Positions 12,264-28,237 of a DNA stretch of 64,000 bases are shown piece after piece (the first letter of the stretch is position 1; every line of letters starts with the position of its first letter). A model generated the notes under the pieces. That model saw only the letters and a program-made list of their open reading frames with translations, made no database searches and was not told where the DNA came from. The DNA comes from Arthrinium phaeospermum (lineage: Eukaryota; Ascomycota; Sordariomycetes; Amphisphaeriales; Apiosporaceae). The stretch spans positions 1,798,001 through 1,862,000 of the forward strand of contig QYRS01000007.1 of NCBI GenBank assembly GCA_006503535.1, given 5' to 3'. The position numbers and the translations under genes were made by a program.

Positions 12264-13389
12264 AGCCTGTTTTCTGGGCTGGGCAATAGAAGGAGGATCC
12301 AAACCCCTGTCCGTGATTCCCCGTCCTTGCCCGTGGATGGTCCCAGTTAGCGGCGGTCGCTGCTGCTCTTGCGCGCAACTCGAGGCCCTCCCAGCAGTAC
12401 CCAGCAACACCAGAGCCTTGTCAGACCAAATTAAGAAAGAGACAACAGAAGGCTGGCAGCAGACGCAGCCAATCAGGACGCTGCTGACTGTGTAAGAGTG
12501 GGCATCGTCGACCCAAAATGACGACCAGCTTGCATGAGCCAAGCCCGGACGAGCCCACCAGGACGGCTAGCTTTGCCCATTTGCGCTTCAGCTCCTCAGA
12601 CCATCAATCTCGTTTTTGTTTTCCCTAATTGCGCCGTTGTAGTAGTGCGGGCAGGGGCAAAGAGCAGGCGGGCGTGTTGTTGGTCACCTTTCTCCTCGCT
12701 CGCTCGCCCTTCTCGCTCCTCGTATGAGCCACTAATCACCGACCGTCCCGACCCTATGCTGCCTGTGTTTTCAAGCTTATTCCCTCTGGGCTTGCTGGGC
12801 TTTCCAGGCTGCCAGATACTACAGTACCACGGGCTACTCCGGGCTAACAGGGCTATTACCGAATTCCCCCAGACTTTCTTTCGCTTGGCCAGCCTGACTC
12901 AGGAAACGATCCCCCAGCCTATCTGCGCCACCGAGCTGAAATGTATGTAGCAAGCATCTCAATACCTACGATTTAATGCATGCACTATCTATGCCCATGT
13001 GCTGCTATTAATAAACAAACCCAATTGCTGTGGCGCAGAATGCAGAGAAGGCAGAGTCGAGCTGCAGAGTCTACGCCGCGTGGCTTGGGCAGTTTCGTCT
13101 ACTCCTCAATCCCAATCCTCCATGCATCAATTCCCTTCCCTACCGCCTTGCCTGCTGCCTACTTACCCTTCCCCCGCTCTGTCTGGTTGGGCTCGGTGTT
13201 GTCGCCCCTCTCGCTCTGTGCCGACCGAGCCGAGCCCAAGCCCGACCATGCCCCGATTTCGATCGCTCACACCAACAGATTTGCTGTAACCTGCAGACTA
13301 TGACACAATGCGGATAGGGAAAAAGTCGTGCAGCTTGCCCTGGTTGCCATGCATACCGAATGACGCGAATGGAGTCTCCTGGAGGAGGG

Positions 13390-13527
13390 CTAGAAGAAGT
13401 TTTCTGCAGCAAAGAAAAATATGACTAACCTACCAGCGGCAAGCACTCCGACGATGATCACGATCCCTTCAATGACGTCTCCCTTCGCAGCCGCCAGCAA
13501 CCCCTGCAACGGAAAAAAAGCTGACAT
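13390..13527 (-). CDS. Very short hydrophobic ORF or isolated exon (uncertain)
   Basis: An ATG at 13527-13525 opens a 45-codon frame ending TAG at 13392-13390. Its core, GDVIEGIVIIVGVLAAG, is a clean membrane helix. TTTTTTTCCGTTGCAG near the start looks like an intron 3' end and GTAGGT after the helix looks like a donor, so this could be one exon of a larger gene. The plus strand over the same bases also carries an intron-like 3' end (GACTAACCTACCAG). I could not find matching neighbouring exons. No family is recognised. Confidence 0.2.
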   Translation of the reverse strand: MSAFFPLQGLLAAAKGDVIEGIVIIVGVLAAGRLVIFFFAAENFF

Positions 13528-14238
13528 GGTGTGACAGGCAGTATATGTAGAACATGCTATAGCTATAGCTATTAGTAATTCATGTCGATCAGGTTGCCAT
13601 CACGTCAGAGGTCTCCCCATCCTTTGCCCGTTGCAGTACACTGGCAATTGCTCGTGATCACCTTGTTTCTGCACATCGGCAGCACATCCTCGAGATGGTC
13701 AATTATCAGTAGTCAACACCATTTAAACATCTCATCCCATTCATACCAACACAGGTTACTCCTGCCGTTTTCGTCTCTACTGCTGACATGCACATGTGTA
13801 TGATTGTAGCCATAGCCCTATGCGAAGCCTACTGTGGCAGTGGTGGAGCCTACTGATTACTACCTAGTCCTTTAATAGGTGCGCTAAACAGATAGATTGT
13901 ATTCGAGGTGTACGTGATACGTATACTAAGCTGGGCAGCGCCATCATCCTCTGCCCGAGGTGTCACGGCCGCTATCATCAATCCTCCATTACATCAGCTG
14001 CGCAGTACTAAGATATTCAACCCCCAAAGATAAAGAAAACGCTCGTCCAACGCCTCGATGCTGTAGCAGAAGGTGCAAGTCTAAACAAGTTTACTTGGTC
14101 GCCAAAGATAAGTCCCTAAGCAATGCTGCTGTAACCTCAATAGGGGTGTGTGTGCGGCTGTATAGAATTCCCCAATGGTAAGTTGTTTAGGTAAGACAGA
14201 GAGAGAGCCAGGCAGACAAGCATATCGACCAGGACTGC

Positions 14239-16524
14239 TTAGGTATGTTTCTTAATCTCCTCCCACGAGCCGTCTTGGCTGCTGTCTGGCTCGGTCCCGT
14301 CGTCGCTGCCGTGATGACTCTTGCGTCGCCGCATCTGCCCACGCTCCGCCATCGCTTCCCGGATCTTGCTGTTCGCCTGAGCGAAGCCCTCCTTAGAGTC
14401 AAGCGTGGTGAACCCGGTGATGGGGAAAGCGCCCGACCCGAATCCTCCGCCACTGCTGCTGCTCCGGCTTCGATCCCGGGACGGGGGTCGGGTCGGGAAC
14501 ATGGCGACCCGGCCAATGTTCGAGAACGACTCGTTGCGAGGCAGCGCCCGGCTGGATGCTGTGGTGTTGTGACGCGAGAGCATGGGCGGGGTGCCCACGC
14601 TAACAGGAGAGCTGGGTTCGCTTGGGTTCGAGAAATCGGGCACGCTGGTGACGCCACCGGGGAAGGTCGGGTCCTTGATGAGCCGGTTCTTCTCAAAGTC
14701 GTCGTACATGTCAGGTCCCAGCTCATTGATCGTCGAGACTACCTGGTCGGCAAGCTGAGCACGTTGTTGGCGAATCTGGTGGAAACTGTAGCTGGACGAA
14801 GGGTTGAGACACAGGATGAGGGGTCGTAGAGATTTGGCAATGTCCATGCCAACTTCTCCGAATCGGAGGGCCGCAAAAGTGATGGCAGGGCAAATAACCC
14901 AACTAACAAAGAAGATGATCCACCAAGGAAGCCAGTCTGGAGCATATCCAAAGCACCTGGTGTAGGACAGTAGAATGCTGTAGAAGTGGTAGACCACTGG
15001 CGCCAAAGCCATGGCCACCAAAATCTTCCAGGTCGCCATGACGTCTCTGCCGGCAATCTTGACCGTAGACCCGGCCAGGGCGGTGGCAGCCTTCTGGATG
15101 CTGATCACTTTCGAGACCAGGAAGATAGGCGCAAAGAGGACCAAACCGGGGACCACGCCAATCGCCAGGACACAGAGTTTCAAAACCCTCCAGAGGAGCA
15201 ACAGAATCACCTTGGGAATGAACCGCCTCGCGTGCTCGACTTGGTGGTCTTTGACATTCAGGTAGCGGAGCTCATCGTTATACTTCTTGATTTTGGTCAA
15301 AACGTCAATGATGCGGGGGTCGTCCTTGAATTTGGAGAAGCCCTTGGCCAGCTTGCGGTTAAGCTCGACGATATGAGAAAGGGGCAACTTCTTGCCCGTC
15401 ATGTAGAGCCTCCTAGCTGCCTGGATAGACATGAGTGTATCGTAATCTGGCGTAGAGACCGTCACCGACTTCAGGGACATGGTGCACATGTCCAGAAGCT
15501 GAGCAATAGCTTCTCTTCGCTCGTTGTTCTGATAGAGCGTCACCAGATCCGGCGGCACCGAGAACGGCTGGCCAAATTCAACGACAGCTCGTGATCGGAA
15601 TTTGTGAGGGTGGAAATAGTTCATGCCAACTGGCACAATGGTAAGGCCGCAATCGGGATCCTGGGCGAGAGTACCCAAGGCCATGATGGCTACGCCTGCC
15701 TTTAGCGGCAAGAGCTCAGTCCGATCATGACTACCACCTTCGGGGAAGATACCCACGCAGCCGCCAGATCTCAGTCGGTCAAATACGGCTTGGTAGACCT
15801 TGCTCTGGTCAATACGAGGGGCCAGCTTGTATTTGGTGCCCTCAAAGCCCGGCTTGGGACCGTTGAGCTGCGGGTTGGTGAACCTGCCCTCCTCGGTGAT
15901 ATCCTCGCGGCCCGTGAGCTGAAACAGCGAGACCTTTCCCTTGAAAGCTCGCTTGGTTCGTATCTCCTCGGGGCCGACAATCTCAGAAATATCGACGTTC
16001 GTCCCAGACTGACCCTTCACCGAGGGCAAGAAAATCATGCCGCCAACCTCGGCGTCCCTCTCAAAGTTCGTGCCGACGCCGCGGATGATGTTCGGGTTGT
16101 TGATGGGGTCGGGCATGTAGACGAGGCCCGGCTTGGGCTTCGCGGAGTCTTGGGCGCGGCCGACGGGGACCGAACCGACCTGGCGCGAGCCCCAGCCGAT
16201 AAAGCCATGGACCGATTTTTGGGCGATGAGCAGCGACACGCGCCGGTGGGCTTCGTTGCGCAGAGTCCGTTGAAGGATGATCGCATCAACGAACTGGTTG
16301 GCATGTGGCGCCGCGATAAAAAGGACCGGGCCCGATCTAGGCACGTACCAGGAGCCTCTATGGTGAACCTCGCGGAAAAACAAATCAATGACGATCGAAA
16401 TGCCCCAGAGGAAAGCGTCGTATTTCCAATTGCTCATAGGATAGAGCTCCTTGCTCGGATTGGTGTCGCCCTCCTCGGCTGGCTTCGCAGGAGCTTGCTG
16501 CTCCTTGGAAGTATTGTCTGACAT
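14239..16524 (-). CDS. SCT1: Glycerol-3-phosphate / DHAP O-acyltransferase
   Basis: First acylation of glycerolipid synthesis: acyl-CoA plus glycerol-3-phosphate (or dihydroxyacetone phosphate) to the 1-acyl product, in the ER membrane. A single exon encodes 761 residues. I chose the ATG at 16524; the frame is open a little further up, but only to a TTG. PHANQFVD (73-80) is the acyltransferase motif I, with the H-x5-D spacing that I recall for the Sct1/Gpt2 type. FPEGGSHDRTELLPLKAG (about 250-270) is the glycerol-phosphate-binding motif, and VPVGMNYFHPHKFRSRA follows. Hydrophobic segments lie near 38-50 and in a cluster at about 450-570 (VILLLLWRVLKLCVLAIG, LPWWIIFFVSWVICPAITFA). The last 150 residues are Ser/Pro/Arg-rich (RPPSRDRSRSSSSGGG), a likely phosphorylated tail as in yeast Sct1. 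SCT1 and GPT2 are paralogs in yeast; this could be named for either. Confidence 0.95.
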   Translation of the reverse strand: MSDNTSKEQQAPAKPAEEGDTNPSKELYPMSNWKYDAFLWGISIVIDLFFREVHHRGSWYVPRSGPVLFIAAPHANQFVDAIILQRTLRNEAHRRVSLLIAQKSVHGFIGWGSRQVGSVPVGRAQDSAKPKPGLVYMPDPINNPNIIRGVGTNFERDAEVGGMIFLPSVKGQSGTNVDISEIVGPEEIRTKRAFKGKVSLFQLTGREDITEEGRFTNPQLNGPKPGFEGTKYKLAPRIDQSKVYQAVFDRLRSGGCVGIFPEGGSHDRTELLPLKAGVAIMALGTLAQDPDCGLTIVPVGMNYFHPHKFRSRAVVEFGQPFSVPPDLVTLYQNNERREAIAQLLDMCTMSLKSVTVSTPDYDTLMSIQAARRLYMTGKKLPLSHIVELNRKLAKGFSKFKDDPRIIDVLTKIKKYNDELRYLNVKDHQVEHARRFIPKVILLLLWRVLKLCVLAIGVVPGLVLFAPIFLVSKVISIQKAATALAGSTVKIAGRDVMATWKILVAMALAPVVYHFYSILLSYTRCFGYAPDWLPWWIIFFVSWVICPAITFAALRFGEVGMDIAKSLRPLILCLNPSSSYSFHQIRQQRAQLADQVVSTINELGPDMYDDFEKNRLIKDPTFPGGVTSVPDFSNPSEPSSPVSVGTPPMLSRHNTTASSRALPRNESFSNIGRVAMFPTRPPSRDRSRSSSSGGGFGSGAFPITGFTTLDSKEGFAQANSKIREAMAERGQMRRRKSHHGSDDGTEPDSSQDGSWEEIKKHT

Positions 16525-18148
16525 GGTGTCGTTTGTCGGCAATCTCGTCGGCGGTGTTTGCTGGGTCGGATAACGGGTTTGTTATGAGGTATAGCCCGAT
16601 GATTTTGTCGCCAGTCGTCCAAAATGGGCAAGCACTCGTTGGGCAGAAGAGCTGTCGAGATGTAGCAAGCAGACAGCAAGCGTCGTATTCTCGCAACCAG
16701 GCTGAGTCGTCGAGGCGCAAGCTAGTGTTCCAAAGAAACGATTGCGCTGGTCTGATAACGGCAAATTGTGTTGGGATGGCGTGGATAAAGAGGTCTCGGG
16801 GGTTCGGGCCCGTATGTGGCAAAGCAGCGAGGAACTGAGGTATATAAGTTATCGTGCTGCCTTGGGTTTGGCAGATGTTACTCTGTCGCACATGCAAGCA
16901 TAGCACGATATCAGCGTGGTGTGCAAATCACCTGCAGGTCGCATACCCGGAATTGACCAGGGTGCCCGAATCCAAAGCAATTGGTGATAAGGCCAAGTCG
17001 CTGGATACCTGAGCCAACAAATAAAAACTGTGTAGGTATGTAACCCAGGTAGTTTGAAAAAAGGCGAAAGTCAGGCGACAACAATTGTTGTTGAATGGCA
17101 CCTTCGCAAGAATATACCAGATGGGCCAACCTTAGATATTTTACCTAACGGCAGCTCATCGCCATGGGCATCACTGTGGCATGCAGATCTTGTGCTGGGC
17201 TTCTTTAGCTTAAACTGGGTGTCGACAGTCTCAACGAGGTACCCTAAATAGCATGCCACCTTAAATAACCCAGAAAAAAAAAGTGCTGTTCTTTCATTCG
17301 CCGCCCAAAGGGTAGCGTCTTTTCTTCTTGTGCTTTTTTCTTTCTTTCTTAATGCTCGTACTGCAAAAGAGCCGAGCAGGAATTTACTGCGCTGAATACG
17401 ACTCGAAGCCCACGAACAGTCTCAGTAGGTAATTATAAGGTTTCCTGCCGGTGTCTTCGCGAACGCTTCAATACCAGCCAAAATTTGTAGGTACATTTCG
17501 TGGCGCATCAGGGGTCGGGTTTCTTTCTTTTGGCATTAGATACGGAGCACTGTTCTACTTCTTTCCTTCTTTCCGCTCTGGTGGGGTTGAGCGCTGGGGC
17601 GGGGCGCGGTGGCGCTGATATGCCCTCCTCAACTTACCCCTCGTTCCTACATGGAGACAATAAGACAAAAATCTAAAAGGCACAGGCAATGCAGATAGTG
17701 ATTCAACACCAAGGCACCTGTTGCGTTAACCGGGTCATGATAGGTTAGAACTTGAAGGCGGCATATGCAACCCCAGGTTTCTTGCATCCCAACAAAACAG
17801 CCCTCTAGCCAAGATACGAGCAGCATGGCGGCGCCGTGACCTCATAGACTGCAAATAAACATAATCAAACGTTTGTTATCGCTCGCTAGACTTGGTCTAG
17901 ACCAGCTCACCAGGTACTGGCTGCTACTAATACTCAGGACCGGACGGACGGCTGGACCTAAGAGAAGTTTAAGCCAGCCATGGTACTCTCTCGTCGGCTA
18001 TTGTATAACGCGCCGCGCAATGCAGCTTGCGTGATAACGATCCCGCTCGTGGCTCCGAGGAGATATCACCACATACCTGTGGCAAGTAGTATGCTGTCCG
18101 TAGAGTAAAAATGCTCTCTATGCGCGCTCGTATCAAACCCCAATTTCC
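16525..18148. other. Intergenic: acyltransferase promoter and ETP1 3' flank
   Basis: No gene is supported. It lies between two minus-strand genes, so it holds the 5' region of the acyltransferase (high end of that gene) and the 3' region of the ETP1-type gene. Open frames are short and composition is unremarkable apart from T/C-rich stretches near 17320-17350 and 17520-17570. Confidence 0.6.
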
Positions 18149-20326
18149 TCAGCCCTTGGCTCTGCCTTTGCCCTTCTTCCGTTTACTCTCGGGCACACTG
18201 GCACTCCCGGCTTCCAGCTCCTCTTGTTCAATGGCACCTTCAGCCTCCATCTCTTTGAGCTTCTCCTGCCCACTAATGAACATGCTCAAATCGTGGTTCT
18301 GGTCTTTCAGGTCCGCATTCTCCACCTGAAGGCCCTTGACCTGTTCGCCTAAGGTTTCCATCTGCTTGTTGATGTGCTCAAGACGCTTCATGAGCCCCTC
18401 GTTGACCAGCTTCTCCTCTTGCAGGCTTTTACTCAAGTTACGGGCCAGGTCCGTAGACTTCGTAGCGCGCACACGTTCACGAGCAATGTCTTTCTCCAGG
18501 CTGGGAAGTGTATCCGAGGTGAGGACGTCATGCTCTGCTTTCAGTGATCGTAGTTCCTTGAGTGCTTCCGTAGCTTGCGCTGCCGCCGTCTCGGCATCTG
18601 CTGAGGCTTTACCAATCTTGTCGGCCGCTTTCGACAGCATCTCTTCAAAGTAAACGCGCTGGCTCTCGAGCTGGCTTGTCAGCAGATGAGTGTATTCCAT
18701 GCCTATGTTTTCAAGCTTAGCACGGGGTACCACGTCCTGCTGTTCTCGGGGCAGGTCGCTACGGCCTGGCAACTCGACGACCTTGCCTTCCCCCTTTTCT
18801 CGAATTAGGCGATGGACCCAAGTATCCCCGGCGTAGTCCCAGACATGTTGAGTATCGAGCTCGAGGGCAAAAGTGTGCGCAGTATCCTTCCAGTGCTCTT
18901 TTGCATGGCCACCTTTGTATCTTCCACAGCCTACATTGCCGCAGATGAGACAAATCCAAAGATCGTCGGGAGAGTCGCAGACCGCGCAGAGATTAGAGAC
19001 ATGAGAGCCAAATGGCTGTGTATACGGGTTTCCGGGGTCACTGTGCGCCACAGCAGAAGACGAGGATCCATCATCGGTGCTGTCAGAAATAGTGAGGGAG
19101 GGATTGGTATGTCGGCAGACTGGACATCCAGATCCTCTCCACTTCTGCAGGCAAGAGCAATGAAACACATGTTGGCACGGTATTGTCAATAGGCCATTTG
19201 TGTCGTCCATGCGTTCAAGACAGACCGGACAAGTCGGCAGTTCGACAAGGCTCGGTGTTGGGGGAGGGAAAGGTTTAAGAGATCCGGTTGCTGCACCCGA
19301 GATGGACGGCGTAAACGGATCTTGGCTCAGATCGGGGAAGCTTTCGTTGGACTGCATCGGCGTCTCGAACGTGATAGACCGAATAAATGCAATAGTGCAT
19401 GTTTCGGGCTCGATATCATTGAACACTCTGCCGTCAAACTCCCGCTTGAACATGTAGGCGCGTTTGCTGTCACGGAATTTCAGCAGGACCAGATACCGGT
19501 TAAGGCGGCCCGTCATGACCATCCTGTAGTGGCTGACCTGGTCCCTCCATTTCTCGCCGATGAAGCCGAGAAAGTCGCTTGGCGACAGGTAGCTGGGAAC
19601 TGCTGGTATACACAAAGTGGTGCAATCCACCCCCTCGAACCGCTCCGGGTCTTCCACCTCTTCGGCATCAGCAAGCGCCGACAACTCGGGCGTCTCCTCG
19701 ACCTCTCGATACAAGTGAACGATGCCCCAGCCAATATTGGTATCCTTGGTCTTCAAGGGCAAGAATCTTGCCTTTGTAGCCTTTCCCGCACTTCCCATCG
19801 AGGGTCCCACTGCTGCCGCGGCCGCGGATGGTGTTGAGCTGGACTGCGCTGTCATGGCGCTGTCGGCACTTTCGGTCGGAGCGGCTATCCTTAGACTGTG
19901 AATACTGAGCTGGTTGAACCGCCAGTCTTTTGCGGCCGTTCGCGGCTTAATGGCAGCATGTGACTGAGGAGGAGGAAAGCTAGCAGTCCGCTGGTGAAGC
20001 TGTCGATACTGCCTCTCGTTCAGGATAAGCCGGTTCGGTTCAGTTTCGCTGGCGCTAGGACGTGGCTTTCCGCAGTCTATCAGAACGGTATTCGGCTCAG
20101 TCTTCGGGTAGGCCGCGGGCGGGGGACGGTATTTCGAGGACGGCTGCCTGTTGTCGCGATTGCGAGGAATGAACTCTGGATTATGCGCCGGAAGCTCGCC
20201 GAAGATATCGAAGTGTTTAGGCGGCAGCCAGAGAGGAGCGTTGGGCGCAGTCTCGACGCTCGACGAAGATTGTGCTATCGGTGTAGAATAAAGCTCGAGT
20301 CGTAGATGGTAGAAGTAGGACGGCAT
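18149..20326 (-). CDS. ETP1: BRAP2/Etp1-type RING and UBP zinc-finger protein
   Basis: Homolog of human BRAP2 (IMP) and yeast Etp1: a probable ubiquitin ligase and ubiquitin-binding protein of the cytoplasm. Single exon, 725 residues. Domains in order: a low-complexity N-terminal third; the BRAP2 RNA-recognition-like domain (about 230-320, with SDFLGFIGEKWRDQVSHYRM); a C3H2C3-type RING (366-404, CPVCLERMD ... CQHVFHCSCLQKW ... CPVC); a UBP zinc finger (447-505, CAVCDSPDDLWICLICGNVGC, then GHAKEHWKDTAHTF); a long coiled coil (about 540-690); and a basic tail (KRKKGKGRAKG). All zinc ligands I can check are present. Yeast Etp1 is linked to ethanol tolerance. The gene lies 619 bases downstream of polyubiquitin in the same direction; I infer no co-regulation from that alone. 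Confidence 0.96.
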   Translation of the reverse strand: MPSYFYHLRLELYSTPIAQSSSSVETAPNAPLWLPPKHFDIFGELPAHNPEFIPRNRDNRQPSSKYRPPPAAYPKTEPNTVLIDCGKPRPSASETEPNRLILNERQYRQLHQRTASFPPPQSHAAIKPRTAAKDWRFNQLSIHSLRIAAPTESADSAMTAQSSSTPSAAAAAVGPSMGSAGKATKARFLPLKTKDTNIGWGIVHLYREVEETPELSALADAEEVEDPERFEGVDCTTLCIPAVPSYLSPSDFLGFIGEKWRDQVSHYRMVMTGRLNRYLVLLKFRDSKRAYMFKREFDGRVFNDIEPETCTIAFIRSITFETPMQSNESFPDLSQDPFTPSISGAATGSLKPFPPPTPSLVELPTCPVCLERMDDTNGLLTIPCQHVFHCSCLQKWRGSGCPVCRHTNPSLTISDSTDDGSSSSAVAHSDPGNPYTQPFGSHVSNLCAVCDSPDDLWICLICGNVGCGRYKGGHAKEHWKDTAHTFALELDTQHVWDYAGDTWVHRLIREKGEGKVVELPGRSDLPREQQDVVPRAKLENIGMEYTHLLTSQLESQRVYFEEMLSKAADKIGKASADAETAAAQATEALKELRSLKAEHDVLTSDTLPSLEKDIARERVRATKSTDLARNLSKSLQEEKLVNEGLMKRLEHINKQMETLGEQVKGLQVENADLKDQNHDLSMFISGQEKLKEMEAEGAIEQEELEAGSASVPESKRKKGKGRAKG

Positions 20327-20945
20327 GTCTCGATCGTAGAGCTGTTTGCGTTTATTGTCAAGTTTGAACCCAAGCGTCTAAGTTGCGCCCAGGACAAGAA
20401 AAGAGTACCACCACAATGTGGAGAATACCAGACTGCTTCTCATGGAGGCAGCAGAACTTCGGCTATTCGCAAATAGTCGAGAGTGAACGGGTGCCTCATA
20501 CTTCAACTATGCAGGTGACTTGGGCGTGTCTGCGGTTGTAGCCAAAAAGAAACATTACGAGATCAATCACCTTGCGAAGATTTGGTAGGTAACGAGCAAA
20601 ACAAGGTGGGGGGCCCGCCCACCCGATAACTCACGACGTCACTTTCCAGCAGCATTTGAAGTCGCATTTCAGTACTGAACATAACTTCATACTCTCTGCG
20701 GCGCGAAAACGCGGTTGCGACACATTTCAAAATCACAAGGAAACTCGCATTATGGGCTGATGAAATAGTTGCATTCATCAAGTGCATCGTTCTGGAGATG
20801 CTAGTGTACTAAGGGTAATTTGATTCCGAAGAATCCTATGAACGCAATGCTGAAAGCAGACGCAATGCCCATCCTGGGCCCCAAATCAGAACGCCATCCT
20901 CAGATCGTCAAGGGTATTCACAAGTCGTCAAGCAGCCGGGTTGAT
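20327..20945. other. Intergenic: ETP1 promoter, polyubiquitin 3' flank
   Basis: 619 bases between two minus-strand genes. It must contain the polyubiquitin 3' end and the ETP1-type promoter. No further gene is seen. Confidence 0.7.
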
Positions 20946-25686
<4,741 letters not shown>

Positions 25687-28237
25687 TCAGTTGGACTTGA
25701 TGACCAGTTTGGACAAGAACTTGTTCGATAACGAGTCGAAGTCGTATCTGTCAAACTTGGACTGGCTGCGGGTTCGCAGGTACGCTTCTGTAAGCTGGTT
25801 AGTATTTGTCCAAGAAGGTATGAGGCTTGAAGGGGAAGGAGTGCTTACCATGCTTCAAGACGTGCTGTCGCACTTCGGTCAGAGCCTCACAGACGGCGCC
25901 CTTGTTGCCGAGGATCTGGCCATGGCGCTCAGTATCCCAGTCGGCAAGAGCAGGCAGCTTCTGCGAGATGGCGTGGAACAGTCCGGTGATGACACCAACG
26001 GGAGTGGTTTCCATGTCACTGCAGAACTTCTCGACCGCAACCGGGTCAGGGACACGGTAGTGGCAATCAAACTGCATCTCCTCCCAAACAGCAAGGAGAA
26101 TTGACGCCAACATGAAGATGGTGGGCCAGTTCTTGAGCCGGTCACCACTGTACACACTCGAGTATAGAGCAGAGAGCTCCTCCAGGATATCCTTCTGGAG
26201 CTCGCGCCACATGTCTGCCATGGCACACTTGATCTGGAAGTTGACCATGACGGGAGCGACGTACTTTCCGTAGTACTTCGAGTCTTCATCGTCAATCTGG
26301 CCATCCAAGGCCGCATCGGAACCCTGCTGCTCCACCAAGGTGATGTGTTGCGTCAGGTTGTAGGCCAGAACAAGCTTGAGCGCCTTGCGGATAACGGGCA
26401 ACTTCTCCTTCATGTAGAAGCGGTGAGCCGTCTTGAAAATCTCCGTGATGAAAGGAGTACCCTCAAAGTGGTCATCGACAAAGGACTCGAAAGCGCTGTC
26501 AATGTGCTTGTCCAGGTACTCGGCCAGGGCGTCAGTGCTGATACCCTTCTCGCCAACATCGAGCCTTTCGGTCTTGATGTCAAACTCGATAGGCTCCTGG
26601 TCCTGCTGGTAGGACTCGACCCAGTCAACCTGGAAGCAATTGTCATCTGCGACAAACACCTCGCGGACCATGACGGGCAGGCAGAAACCATAACCGTGCG
26701 TGATCCACATCAGAGTCTCCTTTTGGGCGAAGCCCTTGACGTTGAAGACGGACACCCCGCGGCTGAGATGGCGCTCGTAATCGGCTTTCCAGTCCTTCAT
26801 GAAGTACCCGATGTCCTTGATGTCGATTCTGGTGCAAGGAACTTGCCACAGACGAGCGTGAGAAGGCTGGCAGCCTCCGCAAGGCTCGCCAGTGTCGCAA
26901 GTCTTCTTGAGGAACTTGCACCGCAGGCAGGCACGCAGCTTCCGGATTTCGCTTGCTTGCTTACGCTGCTCCGGAAGGAGAGGACCCTTTCTCCGCCCAA
27001 CCTTCTTCTCCACGGCGCCGTCCTTCTTGCCATTGGAAATCCGCCGAGTGACTGACTTGGTGGTCTTTGTGATGGGGCTCTTTCTCGGACCCGAATTCCT
27101 GCGAATGGTAGGGTTCGTAGGCGAGGAGGCAACACCAGATCCGCTTGCCGGACTGCTTCTCGTCGTGGACGCGGCCTTGATCTGCAGTGGGGAGACAGCA
27201 GCCGAAGGGCTGACCGTGTCATGTGAGTGATGGTGGTCGGCGTGGTAGCATTCACGGTGTCCGGCCGCAGGGTCCGAGTAAGAATCCGAGGACGAGCTCG
27301 GGGAGAAGGGCGAGTAGTTGAATGGGACCTCTTCCCAACTGCCGCTGCTGAAGTTTAGGGAATCAGAATGCGCTGCGTCTGAAGGCGTGCGGATGTGAAG
27401 CGTCTGGCTCGGGTTGAAAATGGCGGCATTTTGTCCCTGGTGCTGGGCTTGGGCAGGATATGATTCGAAATTTTGCGTGTGGTACATATCAACTGTGGTC
27501 CAGCCCTGGTCGCTTCCGGTGCTTGGCAGAGACAGAACCTCCAAATAGGTTCCGGTCGGGGACTGGCTCCCCATGTTCCCATACCGGGGAAGTCCATCGG
27601 TGGGGTACTGCTGCAACGGCGCACCAAAGTCCTGCCAATTGGCCATGCCCATGCCCTCCCATTGTTGCTGCATCGTCTGGGGGCCTTCTATCGGAGACAT
27701 GCCGTTGAATGTGCGCATGCCGGCGTCCATGACGGGCTGGGTGGTTGCCGGGAGGTATCCGAGTGCATTGGTCTGGAAGCCGGTCTGAAACGGGTTGAAC
27801 GGGATCAGGGTGTTGCTCTGGATAAATTGGGCCAGGTCCTGGGAGGGTTGGTGCTGCTGCTGGTGCTGAAGAAGGGTCCAGTCCGTGAGCAGCGGAGGCG
27901 AGTGCAGGTGCGGCGCGCCATGGAAAGTCGGCGAGTGCTGCAGAGGGCTCGCGCTGTGCTGGGTCGGCGATGGTGATTGCGACTGTGGGTGGTGGGAGTC
28001 GTCCGGCGAAGATACGGCGGTCTGGTTCTGGGCGGCAGCAACGGCAGCAGCGGCTGCCATGTCCATGGACATGTTGGTCGGCCAGGCGCCGGGCGTGCGG
28101 TGATTCGAGGCCATGGCCTGGAGGGCGGGATTGGAGTTAGCCGCCGTCGTGGTGTAAGGATATCGGTCCCGCTGCTGGTCGAAAGAGGTCAAGTCTAACA
28201 GCCCATCTCCCCCGCTGGTATTGAATTCAAAGCTCAT
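25687..28237 (-). CDS. Zn2Cys6 zinc-cluster transcription regulator
   Basis: A fungal binuclear zinc cluster protein, presumably a nuclear DNA-binding regulator; no target is known. Two exons: 28237-25849 and 25787-25687. The 61-bp intron (GTAAGC ... TACTAAC ... TTACAG) gives 829 residues. Residues 1-380 are rich in Gln, His, Ser and Pro. A basic Ser/Thr/Lys linker leads to the cluster at 437-468: C-x2-C-x6-C-x5-C-x2-C-x11-C (CLRCKFLKKTCDTGEPCGGC). The last spacing is longer than usual and is followed by WQVPCTRIDIKDIGYFMKDW. The C-terminal half is a helical regulatory region. Splicing replaces the unspliced ending with a tail that ends in FLSKLVIKSN. The branch and splice sites are near-perfect, so the spliced form is preferred. 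The precise subfamily is not recognised. Confidence 0.9.

Larger units (their letters stand above)
11424..14238. other. Intergenic
   Basis: No firmly supported gene. The first kilobase upstream of the membrane-protein gene has simple repeats (listed at 12224-12263). At 12112-12208 it also has imperfect copies of GAATGA and CTGACTGAATGAG. A very short hydrophobic frame at 13390-13527 (-) is listed separately. The remainder shows only scattered short frames without family features. Confidence 0.55.
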
